Notes: a model not told the origin generated them from the letters alone. A stretch of 64,000 bases of DNA from Acinetobacter qingfengensis (GCF_008693185.1 NZ_VXKN01000001.1:434001-498000), one strand, 5' to 3'. Shown: positions 51,105 to 61,975, counted from the stretch's first letter. Numbers and translations are program-made.

Positions 51105-53141
51105 TTAAGGTTGATATTTACCAAGTTCAGTTAAATGTAACCGTAAAATACGTCGCAACTCAAGTACTGCTTCAGGTGTGTATTGAATGGAATGTCCTCC
51201 ATGAATAATTTTTTCAGATTGAGCATGATCTAAGTGTGCACTTTGATAAGTGACAACACCATCTGTCATTTTATCCGGATCAATCGCATCTGTATTGTTT
51301 CCAATAATTAAATGATATTTTACTTGAGGCGAAATTTGTGCATTTTCGGTAATTTGAGTAAATGCAGATTTTTTACTGAGATCGCTTGGACCATTTTGTA
51401 TCAAATCTCGTCCAAAGTGATCAATTAATTCTTTAGGATTAAGCTGTTCGCTATTTATGCCATGCGTGATTGTATCAAGTGTTGCAGAAATAAAACTTTG
51501 TGGTAAACGAATGATTTTTCTTGCCACAAGTGTAAACCAACGATCTGCATAGTCTGTTCCTTGAAAAGGCGAAGAAATAAATATTGCACGATCAACTGGA
51601 GGGACAAGCGCATGCATTGCTAAACGTTGATGTGCAAGTGGAAAATCCTTAATTTCCTGATATTGTTTAAAATCTTTTTTCTGTAAGTATTCTAGAATCT
51701 GTGGGGTAAAATCATTGTCGCTAACTAATAAGCGACTAATTACCCCCCCCATACTATGACCAATCAAAACTGTATGAGAGGGTGGTTTATTAGGGAATTG
51801 TACAGCCAGTTGATCAAATGATTGTTTTAGTAAAGCATAAATCTGATAACGACTTTCAATAATTGGCATATTTGTGGAATAAAAAATTTGCCAAACCTGA
51901 AAGTTATCTCTGAGTGTTGTATCTCCCATAATGTCATTGGTGACCGCAATCCACGCCTCAGGGCTGCTGGCTAGGCCGTGAATCATAACAATGATTTTTT
52001 TATTTGGATTATATGGTTCAAGCATAAATAAATGCGGCATGACTAAATTCTTTTCACGATCAATCAGGCTTAAATAAGCTGAAGCGCCTAATTTATTATT
52101 TGCCAACCATAAACCATAAGGTGCTGAAAAATTCGCAGCTAAAGGATATTTTTGTTGTTCAATATGAATTTCAAGATATAGATTGGGATCAATGACACGA
52201 AGTTGTAGATCAGAATCATTAAGAATTTCTTTTAAACTATTTTTATGTTGTGGTTCAATTACGATTGTTGCAGGAACATAGAGGGCTTGATGAATATTTG
52301 GATGATCCTTTAAATCTTTGGATTGTACAAATGGATTAGGCATATACTGATTAAATTGTTTTTCTTGATCTTTTTTCATTTCAATGACAAATTCAGAGCC
52401 AAAGCCATCACGGCGACTCATTGAACGCAATCCTGAAAATTTCAGATTATAAGTTGAAATTAACTTATCAACCTGATCCAGATGCAAGCTGGGATATTGA
52501 CTAAGGTCTATATGATAACGACTTTTACCAATTAAAATAGGTTTGTTGAAATTGGTTGGAGCTTGAGTTGTCTGGTCATTATAAATATTAATTAAGTTAG
52601 CGATTGCCTGATTATAAAAATCCCGTACCTGCACTTGTCTGTTATCAAATAATCTTTGTTGTGGCGGGCGTTTACTTGAAAAAAGATAGGCATAGCTATA
52701 TCGAATGGATTGATTCAGTGCTTCTAACTGATTACGCATACAGGATTGATATTGTTGTGTTATTTCTTGTTTGGTTTGATCATCCTTAAACTTTTTTTCT
52801 AAATTTTTTGCATTACACTGTGAATCACTTTTAAGTTGGTTCGCATTTGCCAAATAAATTTCACTACCAGTGGATAAAAATTGCTCATCAGGAACTTCAG
52901 GGATTTGCTGAATATCGTGTAGGCATCCTTCGGGATCAACAATACATTTTTTTGCTTCTCGTCCAGTCATCGACAGTACATTTAGACTGGCTTCACTTAG
53001 CTTGTCCTGAGTCAGAATGCTATCACGCTCACTACTCATGGTAATGCCTAGTTTCTGTTGTTTGACACTGACAACCTGACAACCACTTAATGCCAGAACA
53101 ATAACGGTAAGGCCAATAGGTAAATAAGTATACTGTATCAT
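51105..53141 (-). CDS. large lipoprotein with lipase/PGAP1-like alpha/beta-hydrolase domain
   Basis: 678-residue lipoprotein with signal MIQYTYLPIGLTVIVLALSG-C (lipobox LSGC). The C-terminal ~300 residues form an alpha/beta hydrolase: MIHGLASSPEAW (oxyanion), GHSMGGVISR (nucleophile S463) and HGGHSIQ (His). The first ~370 residues are unassigned, with several Cys and a SRRDGFGSEFVIE segment. It resembles PGAP1/lipase-type lipoproteins found in Acinetobacter; substrate unknown. A run of eight G lies in the codons just after the catalytic Ser. No operon partners. Confidence 0.85.
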   Translation of the reverse strand: MIQYTYLPIGLTVIVLALSGCQVVSVKQQKLGITMSSERDSILTQDKLSEASLNVLSMTGREAKKCIVDPEGCLHDIQQIPEVPDEQFLSTGSEIYLANANQLKSDSQCNAKNLEKKFKDDQTKQEITQQYQSCMRNQLEALNQSIRYSYAYLFSSKRPPQQRLFDNRQVQVRDFYNQAIANLINIYNDQTTQAPTNFNKPILIGKSRYHIDLSQYPSLHLDQVDKLISTYNLKFSGLRSMSRRDGFGSEFVIEMKKDQEKQFNQYMPNPFVQSKDLKDHPNIHQALYVPATIVIEPQHKNSLKEILNDSDLQLRVIDPNLYLEIHIEQQKYPLAANFSAPYGLWLANNKLGASAYLSLIDREKNLVMPHLFMLEPYNPNKKIIVMIHGLASSPEAWIAVTNDIMGDTTLRDNFQVWQIFYSTNMPIIESRYQIYALLKQSFDQLAVQFPNKPPSHTVLIGHSMGGVISRLLVSDNDFTPQILEYLQKKDFKQYQEIKDFPLAHQRLAMHALVPPVDRAIFISSPFQGTDYADRWFTLVARKIIRLPQSFISATLDTITHGINSEQLNPKELIDHFGRDLIQNGPSDLSKKSAFTQITENAQISPQVKYHLIIGNNTDAIDPDKMTDGVVTYQSAHLDHAQSEKIIHGGHSIQYTPEAVLELRRILRLHLTELGKYQP
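51743..51750 (-). repeat. G8 homopolymer at the nucleophile elbow
   Basis: C8 on the plus strand (51743-51750), read as G8 spanning ATG GGG GGG GTA of GHSMGGV. Single-base slippage here would frameshift the protein right after the active-site Ser. Confidence 0.9.
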
Positions 53142-53483
53142 GGAATTTAAACTGGAATTTGTATAAATATAATGCGCTTAACATTAAAGATTTCTATAAC
53201 AACTGTCTATAAAAATATGAGATTAAAAAACAGAAAATATTAAATTTTTGATGGTATGAATTACTGTCATATCACGAAGGATATAAAGTATTTTTCTATC
53301 TTCCAATATATGAATAAAGTATCCTTGGTATGCATGCTGAAAAGATGAGATGAATAATTTAAAAGTAACGACAGAATAAAATAGTAAAGTTGTTTTTTAT
53401 AATTGATGTGATTACGTGATATTACTATCTTTTGTTAATAAAAAACCATAATGTAAAGTCCAAGTTAATCATGGGATGTAAAA
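53142..53483. other. AT-rich intergenic region
   Basis: About 340 bp between divergent genes, presumably holding both promoters. No hairpin, repeat or conserved motif found. Confidence 0.4.
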
Positions 53484-53843
53484 ATGAAATTTTTGGCAAT
53501 ATGGGGTATTTGCATCAGCGTGACTTCTATTTGTCATGCCGACATGAGTAGTGGTTATGGGACAGCAAATATGATCAATTCTTCTGCTATAGGTAGTGAT
53601 TTAAATCCCTATAGCCAATCGTCATTACAATCTAAAAAAAATGGCACATCTATTATTAAGAATGTATATGGTGATCCGGACACAACCTTAAATCCGCAGC
53701 GCTCATCCACACAACAATATTATTCATTACAACCAGACAATAGTTTAAATTTGAATACAGCACCAACACAGGATAAAAATTCTTACAGCCTTTATAATAA
53801 GTTTAAAAAACAAAATATTATGCAAAATAGATTACAAAAGTAA
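53484..53843 (+). CDS. small secreted protein, unknown
   Basis: 119-residue protein with a signal peptide (MKFLAIWGICISVTSICHA, cleavage after CHA). The mature part is Ser/Asn/Gln-rich, low complexity (SSTQQYYSLQPDNSLNLN), with no Cys and no recognised domain. Probably periplasmic or exported. GGGATG lies before the ATG. It may be a real gene, because signal-peptide coding and ribosome-site spacing are good, but its function is unknown. Confidence 0.6.
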   Translation: MKFLAIWGICISVTSICHADMSSGYGTANMINSSAIGSDLNPYSQSSLQSKKNGTSIIKNVYGDPDTTLNPQRSSTQQYYSLQPDNSLNLNTAPTQDKNSYSLYNKFKKQNIMQNRLQK

Positions 53844-53916
53844 GTTACTAATAATGTGAACAATAAATAATCTATATGGTTTAGAAATTGTATTGGATTT
53901 GAAAATCCAGACAATA

Positions 53917-53944
53917 TAAAAACCGAGCTGTGTTATAGCTCGGT
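53917..53944 (-). terminator. terminator of the Pro/Gln-rich secreted-protein gene
   Basis: Plus-strand ACCGAGCT (53922-53929) pairs with AGCTCGGT (53937-53944); on the minus strand it is followed by TTTTTATATT. It ends the gene at 53976. Confidence 0.85.
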
Positions 53945-53975
53945 CATATCATAAATTTTAAAAATCACGCCAATA

Positions 53976-54356
53976 TTATTCTATGGAAGAAGGAGGTGCT
54001 GGCGGTTGTGGTGCTGCTTGTATATCATACTGTTGAGGCGGTTGCTGCTCAGGAGCTGCTGGATATGGCGCCGAAACAGGACGTGGTTCAGAGCGTGTTT
54101 CAGATAAACTACCTTGGGTTTGTGTGTCCTCTCCACCAGATGGCGGTAATGGTGGTTGGAATACTAATCCTTTTTCTCCAGCAACACATGTTCCATTGAA
54201 TAGCACGCCTTTATGTGCAAATGAGATCGGTCGTCCTTCTTTTTTCCCCTTACAAACTTTAGTGTAACGTGCTTCTAGTGGATCTGGCGCTGCATACGCC
54301 ATGCCTGTTATACATACCGTTGATAAACAGATTATTTTAAGCATTACATTTTTCAT
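53976..54356 (-). CDS. small secreted Pro/Gln-rich protein
   Basis: 126-residue protein from the ATG at 54356 after GAGGAAAAATC; a longer frame starting 14 codons upstream is rejected. A signal peptide (MKNVMLKIICLSTVCITGMAYA) is followed by a short Cys-bearing portion (CKGKKEGRPISF, NGTCVAGEKG; two Cys could form a disulfide) and a proline-rich tail (PPLPPSGGED, QPPQQYDIQ, PQPPAPPSS). No domain recognised; found as a hypothetical in Acinetobacter-like genomes by general appearance only. Confidence 0.65.
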   Translation of the reverse strand: MKNVMLKIICLSTVCITGMAYAAPDPLEARYTKVCKGKKEGRPISFAHKGVLFNGTCVAGEKGLVFQPPLPPSGGEDTQTQGSLSETRSEPRPVSAPYPAAPEQQPPQQYDIQAAPQPPAPPSSIE

Positions 54357-54569
54357 GATTTTTCCTCGCATCGTGGTGATGAAATTACATATTTTCAATA
54401 TGATATATTTCTAACCAAAATAGCAGTATGCTTATACTGCATTCGTGCAAGAAAGTGTGGCAATATGTTCATGTTCTGCTCAAGTTATAAATAAAATTGT
54501 AAAATCAAAAGTCATTGCTTAAGTTTTTTGTTAAAATATTGCGTCATTTTTTCAAGCGTATATAAAACC

Positions 54570-56450
54570 ATGCATTATCCTAAAGTTTATGATGTGATTG
54601 TGATTGGCGGTGGTCATGCAGGAACAGAGGCCGCATTGGCTGCTGCACGTATGGGACGACAGACGCTATTACTGACGCATAATATTGAAACTTTAGGTCA
54701 AATGAGTTGTAATCCGGCTATTGGTGGAATTGGTAAATCTCATCTGGTGCGTGAAATTGATGCGTTAGGTGGGGCAATGGCACTGGCAGCGGATAAAGGT
54801 GGTATCCAGTTTCGTATTCTGAATTCGCGTAAAGGAGCTGCGGTTCGAGCCACCAGAGCACAAGCTGATCGTATTCGCTATAAAGCTGCGATTAGACATA
54901 CATTAGAAAACCAACAACATTTGGATATCTTTCAACAGGCAGCCGATGATCTGATTGTTGAAGGCGATATGGTAAAAGGTGTTGTTACCCAAATGGGGAT
55001 TCGCTTTGATGCCAAAACTGTAGTATTAACTACAGGAACTTTTTTAGGTGGGGTGATCCATGTTGGGCTACAAAATGCCAGTGGTGGTCGTGCAGGGGAT
55101 CCGCCATCTATCGCTCTGGCACATCGTTTACGTGAATTAAAATTACCGGTTGGCCGTCTAAAAACGGGGACACCGCCGAGAATTGATGCGCGTAGTGTTG
55201 ATTTTTCTGTAATGACACCTCAGCCGGGAGATTTTCCATCGCCTGTCATGTCATTTATGGGGGATGTATCAATGCATCCACAACAAATCAATTGTTATAT
55301 CACACATACCAATGAAAAGACTCACGATATTATTCGTGCCGGGCTGGATCGTTCACCAATGTATACAGGTGTGATTGAAGGCGTGGGCCCACGTTACTGT
55401 CCATCTATTGAAGATAAAATTCATCGTTTTGCAGACAAAGACTCACATCAAGTCTTTTTGGAGCCGGAAGGTCTGGATACACATGAGCTTTATCCAAATG
55501 GTATTTCAACCTCCTTGCCGTTTGATGTGCAATTTAATCTGGTGCGTTCAATCCGTGGTATGGAAAATGCACATATTTTGCGTCCGGGTTATGCGATTGA
55601 ATATGATTATTTCAATCCGCAGGCTTTAAAATTTACTTTGGAAACTAAAGCCATTCAGAACTTGTATTTTGCCGGTCAGATTAATGGGACAACAGGTTAT
55701 GAAGAAGCTGGAGCACAAGGATTATTGGCTGGTTTAAACGCAGCTCGCCGTGCATGGGATCAGCCACAATGGACTCCGAAACGTGATCAGGCCTATATGG
55801 GAGTATTGGTGGATGATCTGATTACACTGGGTACCAAAGAACCGTATCGTATGTTTACTTCACGTGCGGAATATCGTTTGATGTTGCGTGAGGACAATGC
55901 CGATCAGCGTTTAACCGCTATTGGTCGTGAACTTGGTTTAGTCGATGATGATCGTTGGGCAGCATACTGTCAAAAAATGGAAGCAGTTGAACAGGAAACT
56001 TCGCGTTTATCACAGTTATGGGCAGCACCAAATAATCCAATGGGTAAAAAATTCGTGGAAATGACTGGTGCAGATTTAAGTAAAGAATGTAGTGCAATCG
56101 ATTTACTTAAACGTCCAAATATTAACTTTACCCAAATTGCGGAATTAACCGGATCACAAGTATCTGAACAGGTTGGTGAGCAAATTGAAATCGCAGTGAA
56201 ATATGAAGGTTACATTCATCGTCAACAAGATGATGTTGCACAGTTAAAACGTTTGGAAGAAACCAGAATTCCTGCCGATTTTGATTATGATGTAATTTCC
56301 GGATTATCTCGTGAAATTACACAGAAATTAAAAACTATATTACCGGAAACCTTGGCACAGGCCAATCGTATTCCTGGGGTAACACCTGCTGCGGTACAGT
56401 TGATTATGATTACTATCCGCAAGAATGCTCAGGCAAGAAAATCGGCATAA
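54570..56450 (+). CDS. mnmG: tRNA uridine-5-carboxymethylaminomethyl modification enzyme MnmG
   Basis: 626-residue FAD protein that works with MnmE to modify U34 of tRNAs. GGGHAGTE (13-20) is the FAD-binding motif; [20 protein letters not shown]-like ([11 protein letters not shown]) and [12 protein letters not shown] are family signatures. The ATG at 54570 gives [19 protein letters not shown]; an in-frame TTG at 54528 adds non-conserved residues. Transcribed alone; a bidirectional terminator follows. Confidence 0.97.
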   Translation: MHYPKVYDVIVIGGGHAGTEAALAAARMGRQTLLLTHNIETLGQMSCNPAIGGIGKSHLVREIDALGGAMALAADKGGIQFRILNSRKGAAVRATRAQADRIRYKAAIRHTLENQQHLDIFQQAADDLIVEGDMVKGVVTQMGIRFDAKTVVLTTGTFLGGVIHVGLQNASGGRAGDPPSIALAHRLRELKLPVGRLKTGTPPRIDARSVDFSVMTPQPGDFPSPVMSFMGDVSMHPQQINCYITHTNEKTHDIIRAGLDRSPMYTGVIEGVGPRYCPSIEDKIHRFADKDSHQVFLEPEGLDTHELYPNGISTSLPFDVQFNLVRSIRGMENAHILRPGYAIEYDYFNPQALKFTLETKAIQNLYFAGQINGTTGYEEAGAQGLLAGLNAARRAWDQPQWTPKRDQAYMGVLVDDLITLGTKEPYRMFTSRAEYRLMLREDNADQRLTAIGRELGLVDDDRWAAYCQKMEAVEQETSRLSQLWAAPNNPMGKKFVEMTGADLSKECSAIDLLKRPNINFTQIAELTGSQVSEQVGEQIEIAVKYEGYIHRQQDDVAQLKRLEETRIPADFDYDVISGLSREITQKLKTILPETLAQANRIPGVTPAAVQLIMITIRKNAQARKSA

Positions 56451-56468
56451 ATTAGAAAATCTAGCCAT

Positions 56469-56506
56469 AAAAAAGCCCGTTAATGATTACATTAACAGGC
56501 TTTTTT
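56469..56506. terminator. bidirectional terminator between mnmG and cysB
   Basis: AAAAAAGCCCGTTAATG (56469-56485) pairs with CATTAACAGGCTTTTTT (56490-56506), one bulge; T runs on both strands. Confidence 0.9.
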
Positions 56507-56517
56507 ATATTTAAATT

Positions 56518-57435
56518 TTATGGATAGGCGGCTGTTTTTAATGTTCGGATATCTGCATCAGGATAGCATAAAGAAATAAAATCATAGCCGAATCCTCTTA
56601 ATAAGAATCCTTTCCTGACGGCAATCCAGGTAGTATTTTCACCAAATAAATCCGTATCAATTTTACTTAAATGAATGTCACGTTTGGGATCATAAGCTAG
56701 ACTGTTGACAATACCTATCCCTAAACCAAGTTCAATATAAGTTTTAATAACATCAGAATCCAATGCTGTCATAACAATATCAACATCGATATTGGCATCT
56801 TTAAATGCTTTATCAATTTTGGCTCGTCCAGTGAATCCTTCATGATAGGTGATCAGTGGATATTTTTGCAGATCCTGAAGCTGGATGTTTGTTAAACTCG
56901 CCAATGGGTGTTGATTGGGTGTGATAATACTGTGTTTCCACTGGTAATAAGGCACACTAACAATAAATTCTTCCGATTGTAAAAGTTCGGTTGCAATACC
57001 AATGTCTGCTTCACCTCGCAATAATAATTCAGAAATTTCGGAAGGATTGGCTTGTTGCAGCACTAAATTTACTTTAGGAAATAGGCGTTTAAATTTATTG
57101 ATAATTGGAGGAAGAACATAACGTGCCTGTGTATGGGTTGTGGCAATGGTTAAAGTTCCTTCATCAATATCATTAAAGTCATCAGCCAGACGCTTGATAT
57201 TGTCTGCATCAACCAGCATTCTTTCGACAATTTTGTGCAGGGCATATCCCGGTTCGGTCATTCCTAAAATACGTTTGCCTTTACGAATAAATAATTGTAC
57301 GCCTAGTTCATCTTCAAGATCCTTGATATGTTTACTCACTCCGGATTGGGATGTAAACAGAACTGCTGATGCTTCGGTCAGATTATAATTTTGACGTACA
57401 GTTTCCCGAATAATACGTAGTTGCTGAAAATTCAT
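56518..57435 (-). CDS. cysB: LysR-type sulfur regulator CysB
   Basis: 305-residue LysR regulator. The N-terminal helix-turn-helix (LTEASAVLFTSQSGVSKHIKDLE) and IATTHTQARYVLPP are characteristic of CysB/Cbl, which activate sulfate assimilation genes with N-acetylserine and switch off with sulfide. It is the last gene of the sulfate transporter operon, 34 bp after cysA on the same strand, so it may be co-regulated with its own targets. Its closest function is CysB rather than Cbl, but distinguishing them needs alignment. Confidence 0.9.
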   Translation of the reverse strand: MNFQQLRIIRETVRQNYNLTEASAVLFTSQSGVSKHIKDLEDELGVQLFIRKGKRILGMTEPGYALHKIVERMLVDADNIKRLADDFNDIDEGTLTIATTHTQARYVLPPIINKFKRLFPKVNLVLQQANPSEISELLLRGEADIGIATELLQSEEFIVSVPYYQWKHSIITPNQHPLASLTNIQLQDLQKYPLITYHEGFTGRAKIDKAFKDANIDVDIVMTALDSDVIKTYIELGLGIGIVNSLAYDPKRDIHLSKIDTDLFGENTTWIAVRKGFLLRGFGYDFISLCYPDADIRTLKTAAYP

Positions 57436-57469
57436 TTAATAAACTCCTGACTTTTCAGTGATCCATGAC

Positions 57470-58522
57470 TTAGGCATTGGCATTAAATAAATGTATATTT
57501 TCTGCGGTTACCCAGACTGTTTGTTGCTGTTTAAGCTGCAATTGATCAAACTGATGTGGAGATAAAGCAATTTCAAATGCCTGTTGATCTTTGGTTTTTA
57601 ACTCCGCACGAATTTCCCCAGCAATCCATAATTCTTTCTGGAAAATGGCTTCAATTGCATTTTGTTGAGGAGTAGTGTGCACAACTAGATCTCCGGGACG
57701 GGCAAAAGCTACGACGTCACCTTGCTGCTGTGTTTGAGAGAGTAATAATTGATTGTTACCAAAGATAAAGTGATTGGCTTGTACAGTACCTTCGAAGCGA
57801 TTGGCTTGCCCCAAAAAGTCGAATACAAAAGAAGAGGCTGGTGTTTCATAAACTTCTCGCGGTGTACCAACTTGTTCGATTTGCCCCTTGTTCATTACTA
57901 CAATTTTATCGGCCACCTCCAATGCTTCTTCTTGATCGTGTGTTACAAAAATTGAAGAAATATGCAACTCATCATGCAGTGTTCGTAACCAGCGGCGTAA
58001 TTCTTTACGTACTTTGGCATCTAGTGCGCCAAAAGGTTCATCTAGTAATAAAACACGCGGTTCGACAGCTAGTGCACGAGCCAAAGCAATACGTTGACGC
58101 TGACCTCCGGATAATTGCGAAGGATAACGATTTGCCAGAAAACCGAGTTGTACCAGTTCCAGCAAATTGTTTACACGTTTTTTTATTTCAGCTTCACTTG
58201 GTCTGGTTGAGCGTGGACGTACCCGCAAACCAAAGGCAACATTTTCAAAGACTGTCATATGACGAAACAGGGCATAATGCTGGAATACAAATCCAACTTG
58301 ACGTTGGCGAACATGCAAGTGTGTCGCATCTTCACCTTCTAGTAAGACTTGTCCGGAATCGGCATGTTCTAAGCCTGCAATGATTCTGAGTAATGTTGTT
58401 TTGCCGCAACCAGAAGGGCCAAGTAATGCAACCAGCTCACCGTCAGGAAAGTTTAGGCTGATATCTTTTAATGCATGAAAATCGGCAAAATGTTTCTCAA
58501 TATTATGTACTTGAATGCTCAT
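57470..58522 (-). CDS. cysA: sulfate/thiosulfate ABC transporter ATP-binding protein
   Basis: 350-residue ATPase of the CysPTWA-type importer. Walker [10 protein letters not shown] (35-43), signature LSGGQRQR (137-144), Walker B LLLDEP (158-163) and the switch His in FVTHDQEE are intact; a C-terminal regulatory TOBE-like part follows. GAGGA precedes the ATG. It lies 10 bp after cysW and 34 bp before cysB. Confidence 0.95.
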   Translation of the reverse strand: MSIQVHNIEKHFADFHALKDISLNFPDGELVALLGPSGCGKTTLLRIIAGLEHADSGQVLLEGEDATHLHVRQRQVGFVFQHYALFRHMTVFENVAFGLRVRPRSTRPSEAEIKKRVNNLLELVQLGFLANRYPSQLSGGQRQRIALARALAVEPRVLLLDEPFGALDAKVRKELRRWLRTLHDELHISSIFVTHDQEEALEVADKIVVMNKGQIEQVGTPREVYETPASSFVFDFLGQANRFEGTVQANHFIFGNNQLLLSQTQQQGDVVAFARPGDLVVHTTPQQNAIEAIFQKELWIAGEIRAELKTKDQQAFEIALSPHQFDQLQLKQQQTVWVTAENIHLFNANA

Positions 58523-58532
58523 AAATTTATCC

Positions 58533-59417
58533 TCAATCTTGTTGCTGTGCTTTCAGGCTTTTTTCTTGACGGTATTCTACCCAGCTCTTAATCAGTAAGG
58601 TCAGTAATGCCAGTAATGCCAGTAATGAAGCCACAGCAAAGGCTGCACTATAGCTATACTCGTTGTATAAAATTTCAACATGAAGTGGTAAAGTGTTGGT
58701 TTCACCACGAATATGTCCTGAAACTACCGATACAGCACCAAATTCACCCATTGCTCGTGCATTACACAGAATTACACCGTAGAGTAGTCCCCATTTAATG
58801 TTTGGCAGGGTAACTTTCCAAAAGGTTTGCCATCCAGAGGCGCCAAGAACGATGGCTGCTTCCTCCTCCTCAGTACCTTGCGCTTCCATTAAAGGAATAA
58901 GTTCTCGGGCAACAAAAGGAATAGTGATAAATACAGTGGCTAATACAATGGCTGGAACAGCGTATAAAATTTTAAAATTATGATCTTGTAACCATTCTCC
59001 CCACCAGCCTTGCGTTCCAAACATCAATACCAGCATCAAACCTGCAATGACTGGTGAAACTGAAAATGGCAAATCAATGAATGTGGTCAGAATGGATTTG
59101 CCTCTAAAGTTAAATTTAGCAACCGCCCATGCAGCAGCAACACCAAATACAACATTAATAGGTACGGCAATTGCGGCAGTAATCAGTGTTAATTTAACTG
59201 CGGACAGTGTATCTGGCTCAATTAAAGCTTGAAAATAAACATTAATGCCTTGCCGAAAAGCTTCCACAAAAACCAGAATCAATGGTAACAATAAGCAACT
59301 TAGAAAAAATATCAAGGCGATGCTAAGTAAAACATAACGAACCCATTTTGGTTCACGAGTAGCGTCATTTGATTGTAATTTTAAAGCCAGAGATGAATTT
59401 TGATGAACTAAACTCAT
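58533..59417 (-). CDS. cysW: sulfate ABC transporter permease CysW
   Basis: 294-residue permease from the ATG at 59417, which overlaps the cysT stop (ATGA); a longer in-frame start within cysT is rejected, since GGGAG lies suitably upstream. Six membrane helices with the ABC permease EAA loop ([23 protein letters not shown]). The C-terminal helix contains a leucine-rich repeat ([14 protein letters not shown]) from a tandem 9-nt DNA repeat. Works with CysT and CysA. Confidence 0.93.
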   Translation of the reverse strand: MSLVHQNSSLALKLQSNDATREPKWVRYVLLSIALIFFLSCLLLPLILVFVEAFRQGINVYFQALIEPDTLSAVKLTLITAAIAVPINVVFGVAAAWAVAKFNFRGKSILTTFIDLPFSVSPVIAGLMLVLMFGTQGWWGEWLQDHNFKILYAVPAIVLATVFITIPFVARELIPLMEAQGTEEEEAAIVLGASGWQTFWKVTLPNIKWGLLYGVILCNARAMGEFGAVSVVSGHIRGETNTLPLHVEILYNEYSYSAAFAVASLLALLALLTLLIKSWVEYRQEKSLKAQQQD

Positions 59418-60247
59418 GGTGCAGTTCTCCCTGTACGACGGCTTGCCCATGCCTGTAATAAATTAATGAGCAATAAGAAGGCAAAGGAAATGACTAACAT
59501 AACGACAGCAACTGTGGTTGCAGATTCATAGTCATATTCTTCGAGATAAGAAATGATCATCAATGGTGCAATTTCAGTTTCGTAAGGTTGATTACCGGCA
59601 ATAAAAATTACCGAACCATATTCACCTACACCTCGAGCAAATGCCAAGGCAAAACCCGTTAATAATGCTGGCAACAAAATTGGTAAAATAATTTTAGTGA
59701 TGGTCTGCCAGCGGTTTGCCCCCAGAGCGGTGGATGCTTCCTCTAGTTCGGTTTCAATATCGGCCAAAACGGGTTGAACGGTACGTACAACAAAAGGAAT
59801 ACCAATGAAAATCAGAGCGATAGTGATACCTAAAGGTGTATAAGCTACCTGAATATTTAATTGATCCAGATATTGACCAATCCAGCCATTTGGAGAATAC
59901 AATGCCGTTAATGCGATACCAGCAACAGCTGTAGGCAACGCAAAAGGTAAATCGACCAATGCATCAATCAATTTTTTACCCGGAAATTGATAACGTACCA
60001 GACACCATGCCAGTAATAAACCAAAAATCAGATTTACCAGCGCAGCAAAAAATGCTGTACTAAAGCTAAGTTGTAATGATTTTAGAATTCGTTCTGAACC
60101 CAAAATATCCAGAAAACCACTCCAACCGATACCAAAAGATTTAATTAATACTGCTGATAAAGGAATTATGACCAGTAATGACAAATAGCTAAGCGTAAAG
60201 CCGAGTGATAAACCAAAACCCGGAATCACTGTGGATCGACGTGACAT
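59414..60247 (-). CDS. cysT: sulfate ABC transporter permease CysT (CysU)
   Basis: 277-residue membrane permease, six helices, with EAA loop [22 protein letters not shown] and [17 protein letters not shown], typical of sulfate permeases. It forms the membrane channel with CysW. Downstream overlap with cysW by 4 bp indicates coupling. It starts 63 bp after the hydrolase gene. Confidence 0.93.
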   Translation of the reverse strand: MSRRSTVIPGFGLSLGFTLSYLSLLVIIPLSAVLIKSFGIGWSGFLDILGSERILKSLQLSFSTAFFAALVNLIFGLLLAWCLVRYQFPGKKLIDALVDLPFALPTAVAGIALTALYSPNGWIGQYLDQLNIQVAYTPLGITIALIFIGIPFVVRTVQPVLADIETELEEASTALGANRWQTITKIILPILLPALLTGFALAFARGVGEYGSVIFIAGNQPYETEIAPLMIISYLEEYDYESATTVAVVMLVISFAFLLLINLLQAWASRRTGRTAP

Positions 60248-60310
60248 AGCCGCTCCTTAAAAAATAAAGCTGAAATAGAATGAGAAAGATGGACGAAATA
60301 AAATAAATGG

Positions 60311-60937
60311 TTAATAGGCCAAATATTTAGGTTGCATTGAAGGTATTTCATCTTTTGACGCAGCCTGAAACTTTTTTTGTAAATATTCCAGTTGTTTTAG
60401 ATAGTCAAAAACCTGCGGCCAAACACCAAAACCTGAAGCAACATTAATATGACCTGCTGTGCCTTGGCTAATGCAATGACTTCCCCATGCTTTTGCATAA
60501 TGCAAGGTAGATTTAACATCATGCCATGGATCATTTTCGCTATAGATCAACAAACTTGGAATATCTAAATGCATCGCTATAAATTGATTTGCAAAATCCT
60601 GTCCTGAATCCTGTGCAAAGCCAGTTGTGGAAAAACGTCTTGGATTTGCTGGTGCAACCAATAAAATACCAGTGATTTTTTGGTTTAATTCAGGATGTTG
60701 ATGCAGTGCAGCAATTGTGGTTAAACAACCAAAACTATGTGCAACAATTTGTATCGGGGCTGCAATATTCTGGATATGCTGTACAAATTGCTTGACCCAT
60801 CGCGATAAAATCGGATCATTCCAATGTTGCTGTTCCACACGAGAGGAGTATAACAACTGACTCTGCAACCAACTCTGCCAGTGGCGTTTTTCACTACCAC
60901 CAACACCCGGAACAATAACGGTATGTAGTTTTTGCAT
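60311..60937 (-). CDS. RBBP9/YdeN family serine hydrolase embedded in the sulfate operon
   Basis: 208-residue alpha/beta hydrolase of the RBBP9/YdeN family. PGVGGSEKRHWQSW (10-23) and nucleophile elbow AHSFGC (S68) are the family marks; SENDPWHD supplies the acid and GTAGHINVASGFG the His. Family members act on small ester or amide substrates; no link to sulfur is established. It lies between sbp and cysT on the same strand (30 bp after the former, 63 bp before the latter), so it is very probably part of the sulfate transporter operon. Its purpose there is unknown. Confidence 0.85.
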   Translation of the reverse strand: MQKLHTVIVPGVGGSEKRHWQSWLQSQLLYSSRVEQQHWNDPILSRWVKQFVQHIQNIAAPIQIVAHSFGCLTTIAALHQHPELNQKITGILLVAPANPRRFSTTGFAQDSGQDFANQFIAMHLDIPSLLIYSENDPWHDVKSTLHYAKAWGSHCISQGTAGHINVASGFGVWPQVFDYLKQLEYLQKKFQAASKDEIPSMQPKYLAY

Positions 60938-60967
60938 TTGTCTACTCCTCCTTAGCCAATGAATGGT

Positions 60968-61975
60968 TTATTTTGCTCTATTGGCTTGAACGATTTGATC
61001 GTAAATACCACCGTTTGCAAAATGTTGCTGTTGAACTTTTGGCCAACCACCAAATTCCTGATCAATGGTGACCAGTTTTAATGGTTTGAATACATTACTG
61101 TATTTTTTCAACACTTGTGCATTACGAGGACGATAGAAATTTTTTGCAGCGATTTCCTGACCACGAGGCGAATATAAATAATTCAGATAACCTTTCGCCA
61201 CCAACAGATTGCCATTTCGCTGTGCATTTTTCTGTACGATTGCAACTGGAGGTTCTGCCAAAATTGACAAAGAAGGCGTTATAATTTCAAATTTTCCAGG
61301 TTGTTCACGCACAGCCAGATAAGCTTCATTTTCCCAAGCCAGCAAAACATCACCGATACCGCGCTCAGCAAAAGTTGTAGTTGCACCTCGTGCACCAGAA
61401 TCCAATACTTTGGTATTTTTATAAATTTGTTGTACAAAAGTTTTGGCCTTAGCATCATTTCCGCCTGGCTGATGTTTTGCCCAAGCCCAAGCAGCAAGGT
61501 AATTCCAACGTGCGCCACCAGAAGTTTTTGGATTTGGTGTAATAATTGCAACCCCCGGTTTAACCAGATCATTCCAGTCTTTAATATGTTTTGGATTGCC
61601 TTTACGTACTAAAAATACAATGGTAGAAGTATATGGCGTAGAATTATTTGGCAATAAGGATTTCCAGTTCGCTGGTAGTAATTTGCCTTTTTGCGCAATT
61701 TCATCAATATCCGCAGCCAAAGCCAGTGTAACCACATCAGCATTTAAGCCATCAATGACAGCACGGGCCTGTTTACCTGATCCACCATGTGATTGACGAA
61801 AGTTAATATCCTGTTGTGTTTTTTGCTTCCACCAAGTGCCAAAATTTTTATTAATTTCAACATAAAACTCACGTGTTGGATCATACGAAACATTCAGAAA
61901 ATCTTTGGCAAAAGCGGCACTTGATAATCCTAATAAAGCAGCTAATACACCAATTTTGAAACCATTTTTAACCAT
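60968..61975 (-). CDS. sbp: sulfate-binding periplasmic protein
   Basis: 335-residue substrate-binding protein with signal peptide ([23 protein letters not shown]). [28 protein letters not shown] and [16 protein letters not shown] are sulfate-binding blocks typical of Sbp/CysP. It delivers sulfate or thiosulfate to CysTWA. First gene of the operon; GGGAG lies before the ATG, and a CysB-activated promoter is expected upstream (not resolved). Confidence 0.92.
   Translation of the reverse strand: MVKNGFKIGVLAALLGLSSAAFAKDFLNVSYDPTREFYVEINKNFGTWWKQKTQQDINFRQSHGGSGKQARAVIDGLNADVVTLALAADIDEIAQKGKLLPANWKSLLPNNSTPYTSTIVFLVRKGNPKHIKDWNDLVKPGVAIITPNPKTSGGARWNYLAAWAWAKHQPGGNDAKAKTFVQQIYKNTKVLDSGARGATTTFAERGIGDVLLAWENEAYLAVREQPGKFEIITPSLSILAEPPVAIVQKNAQRNGNLLVAKGYLNYLYSPRGQEIAAKNFYRPRNAQVLKKYSNVFKPLKLVTIDQEFGGWPKVQQQHFANGGIYDQIVQANRAK

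Noticed and set aside
58599-58626. Tandem 9-nt repeats (CAGTAATGC) in cysW as a possible mobile or variable element.
   Set aside because: They encode a leucine-rich membrane helix in frame; nine-base units do not cause frameshifts.
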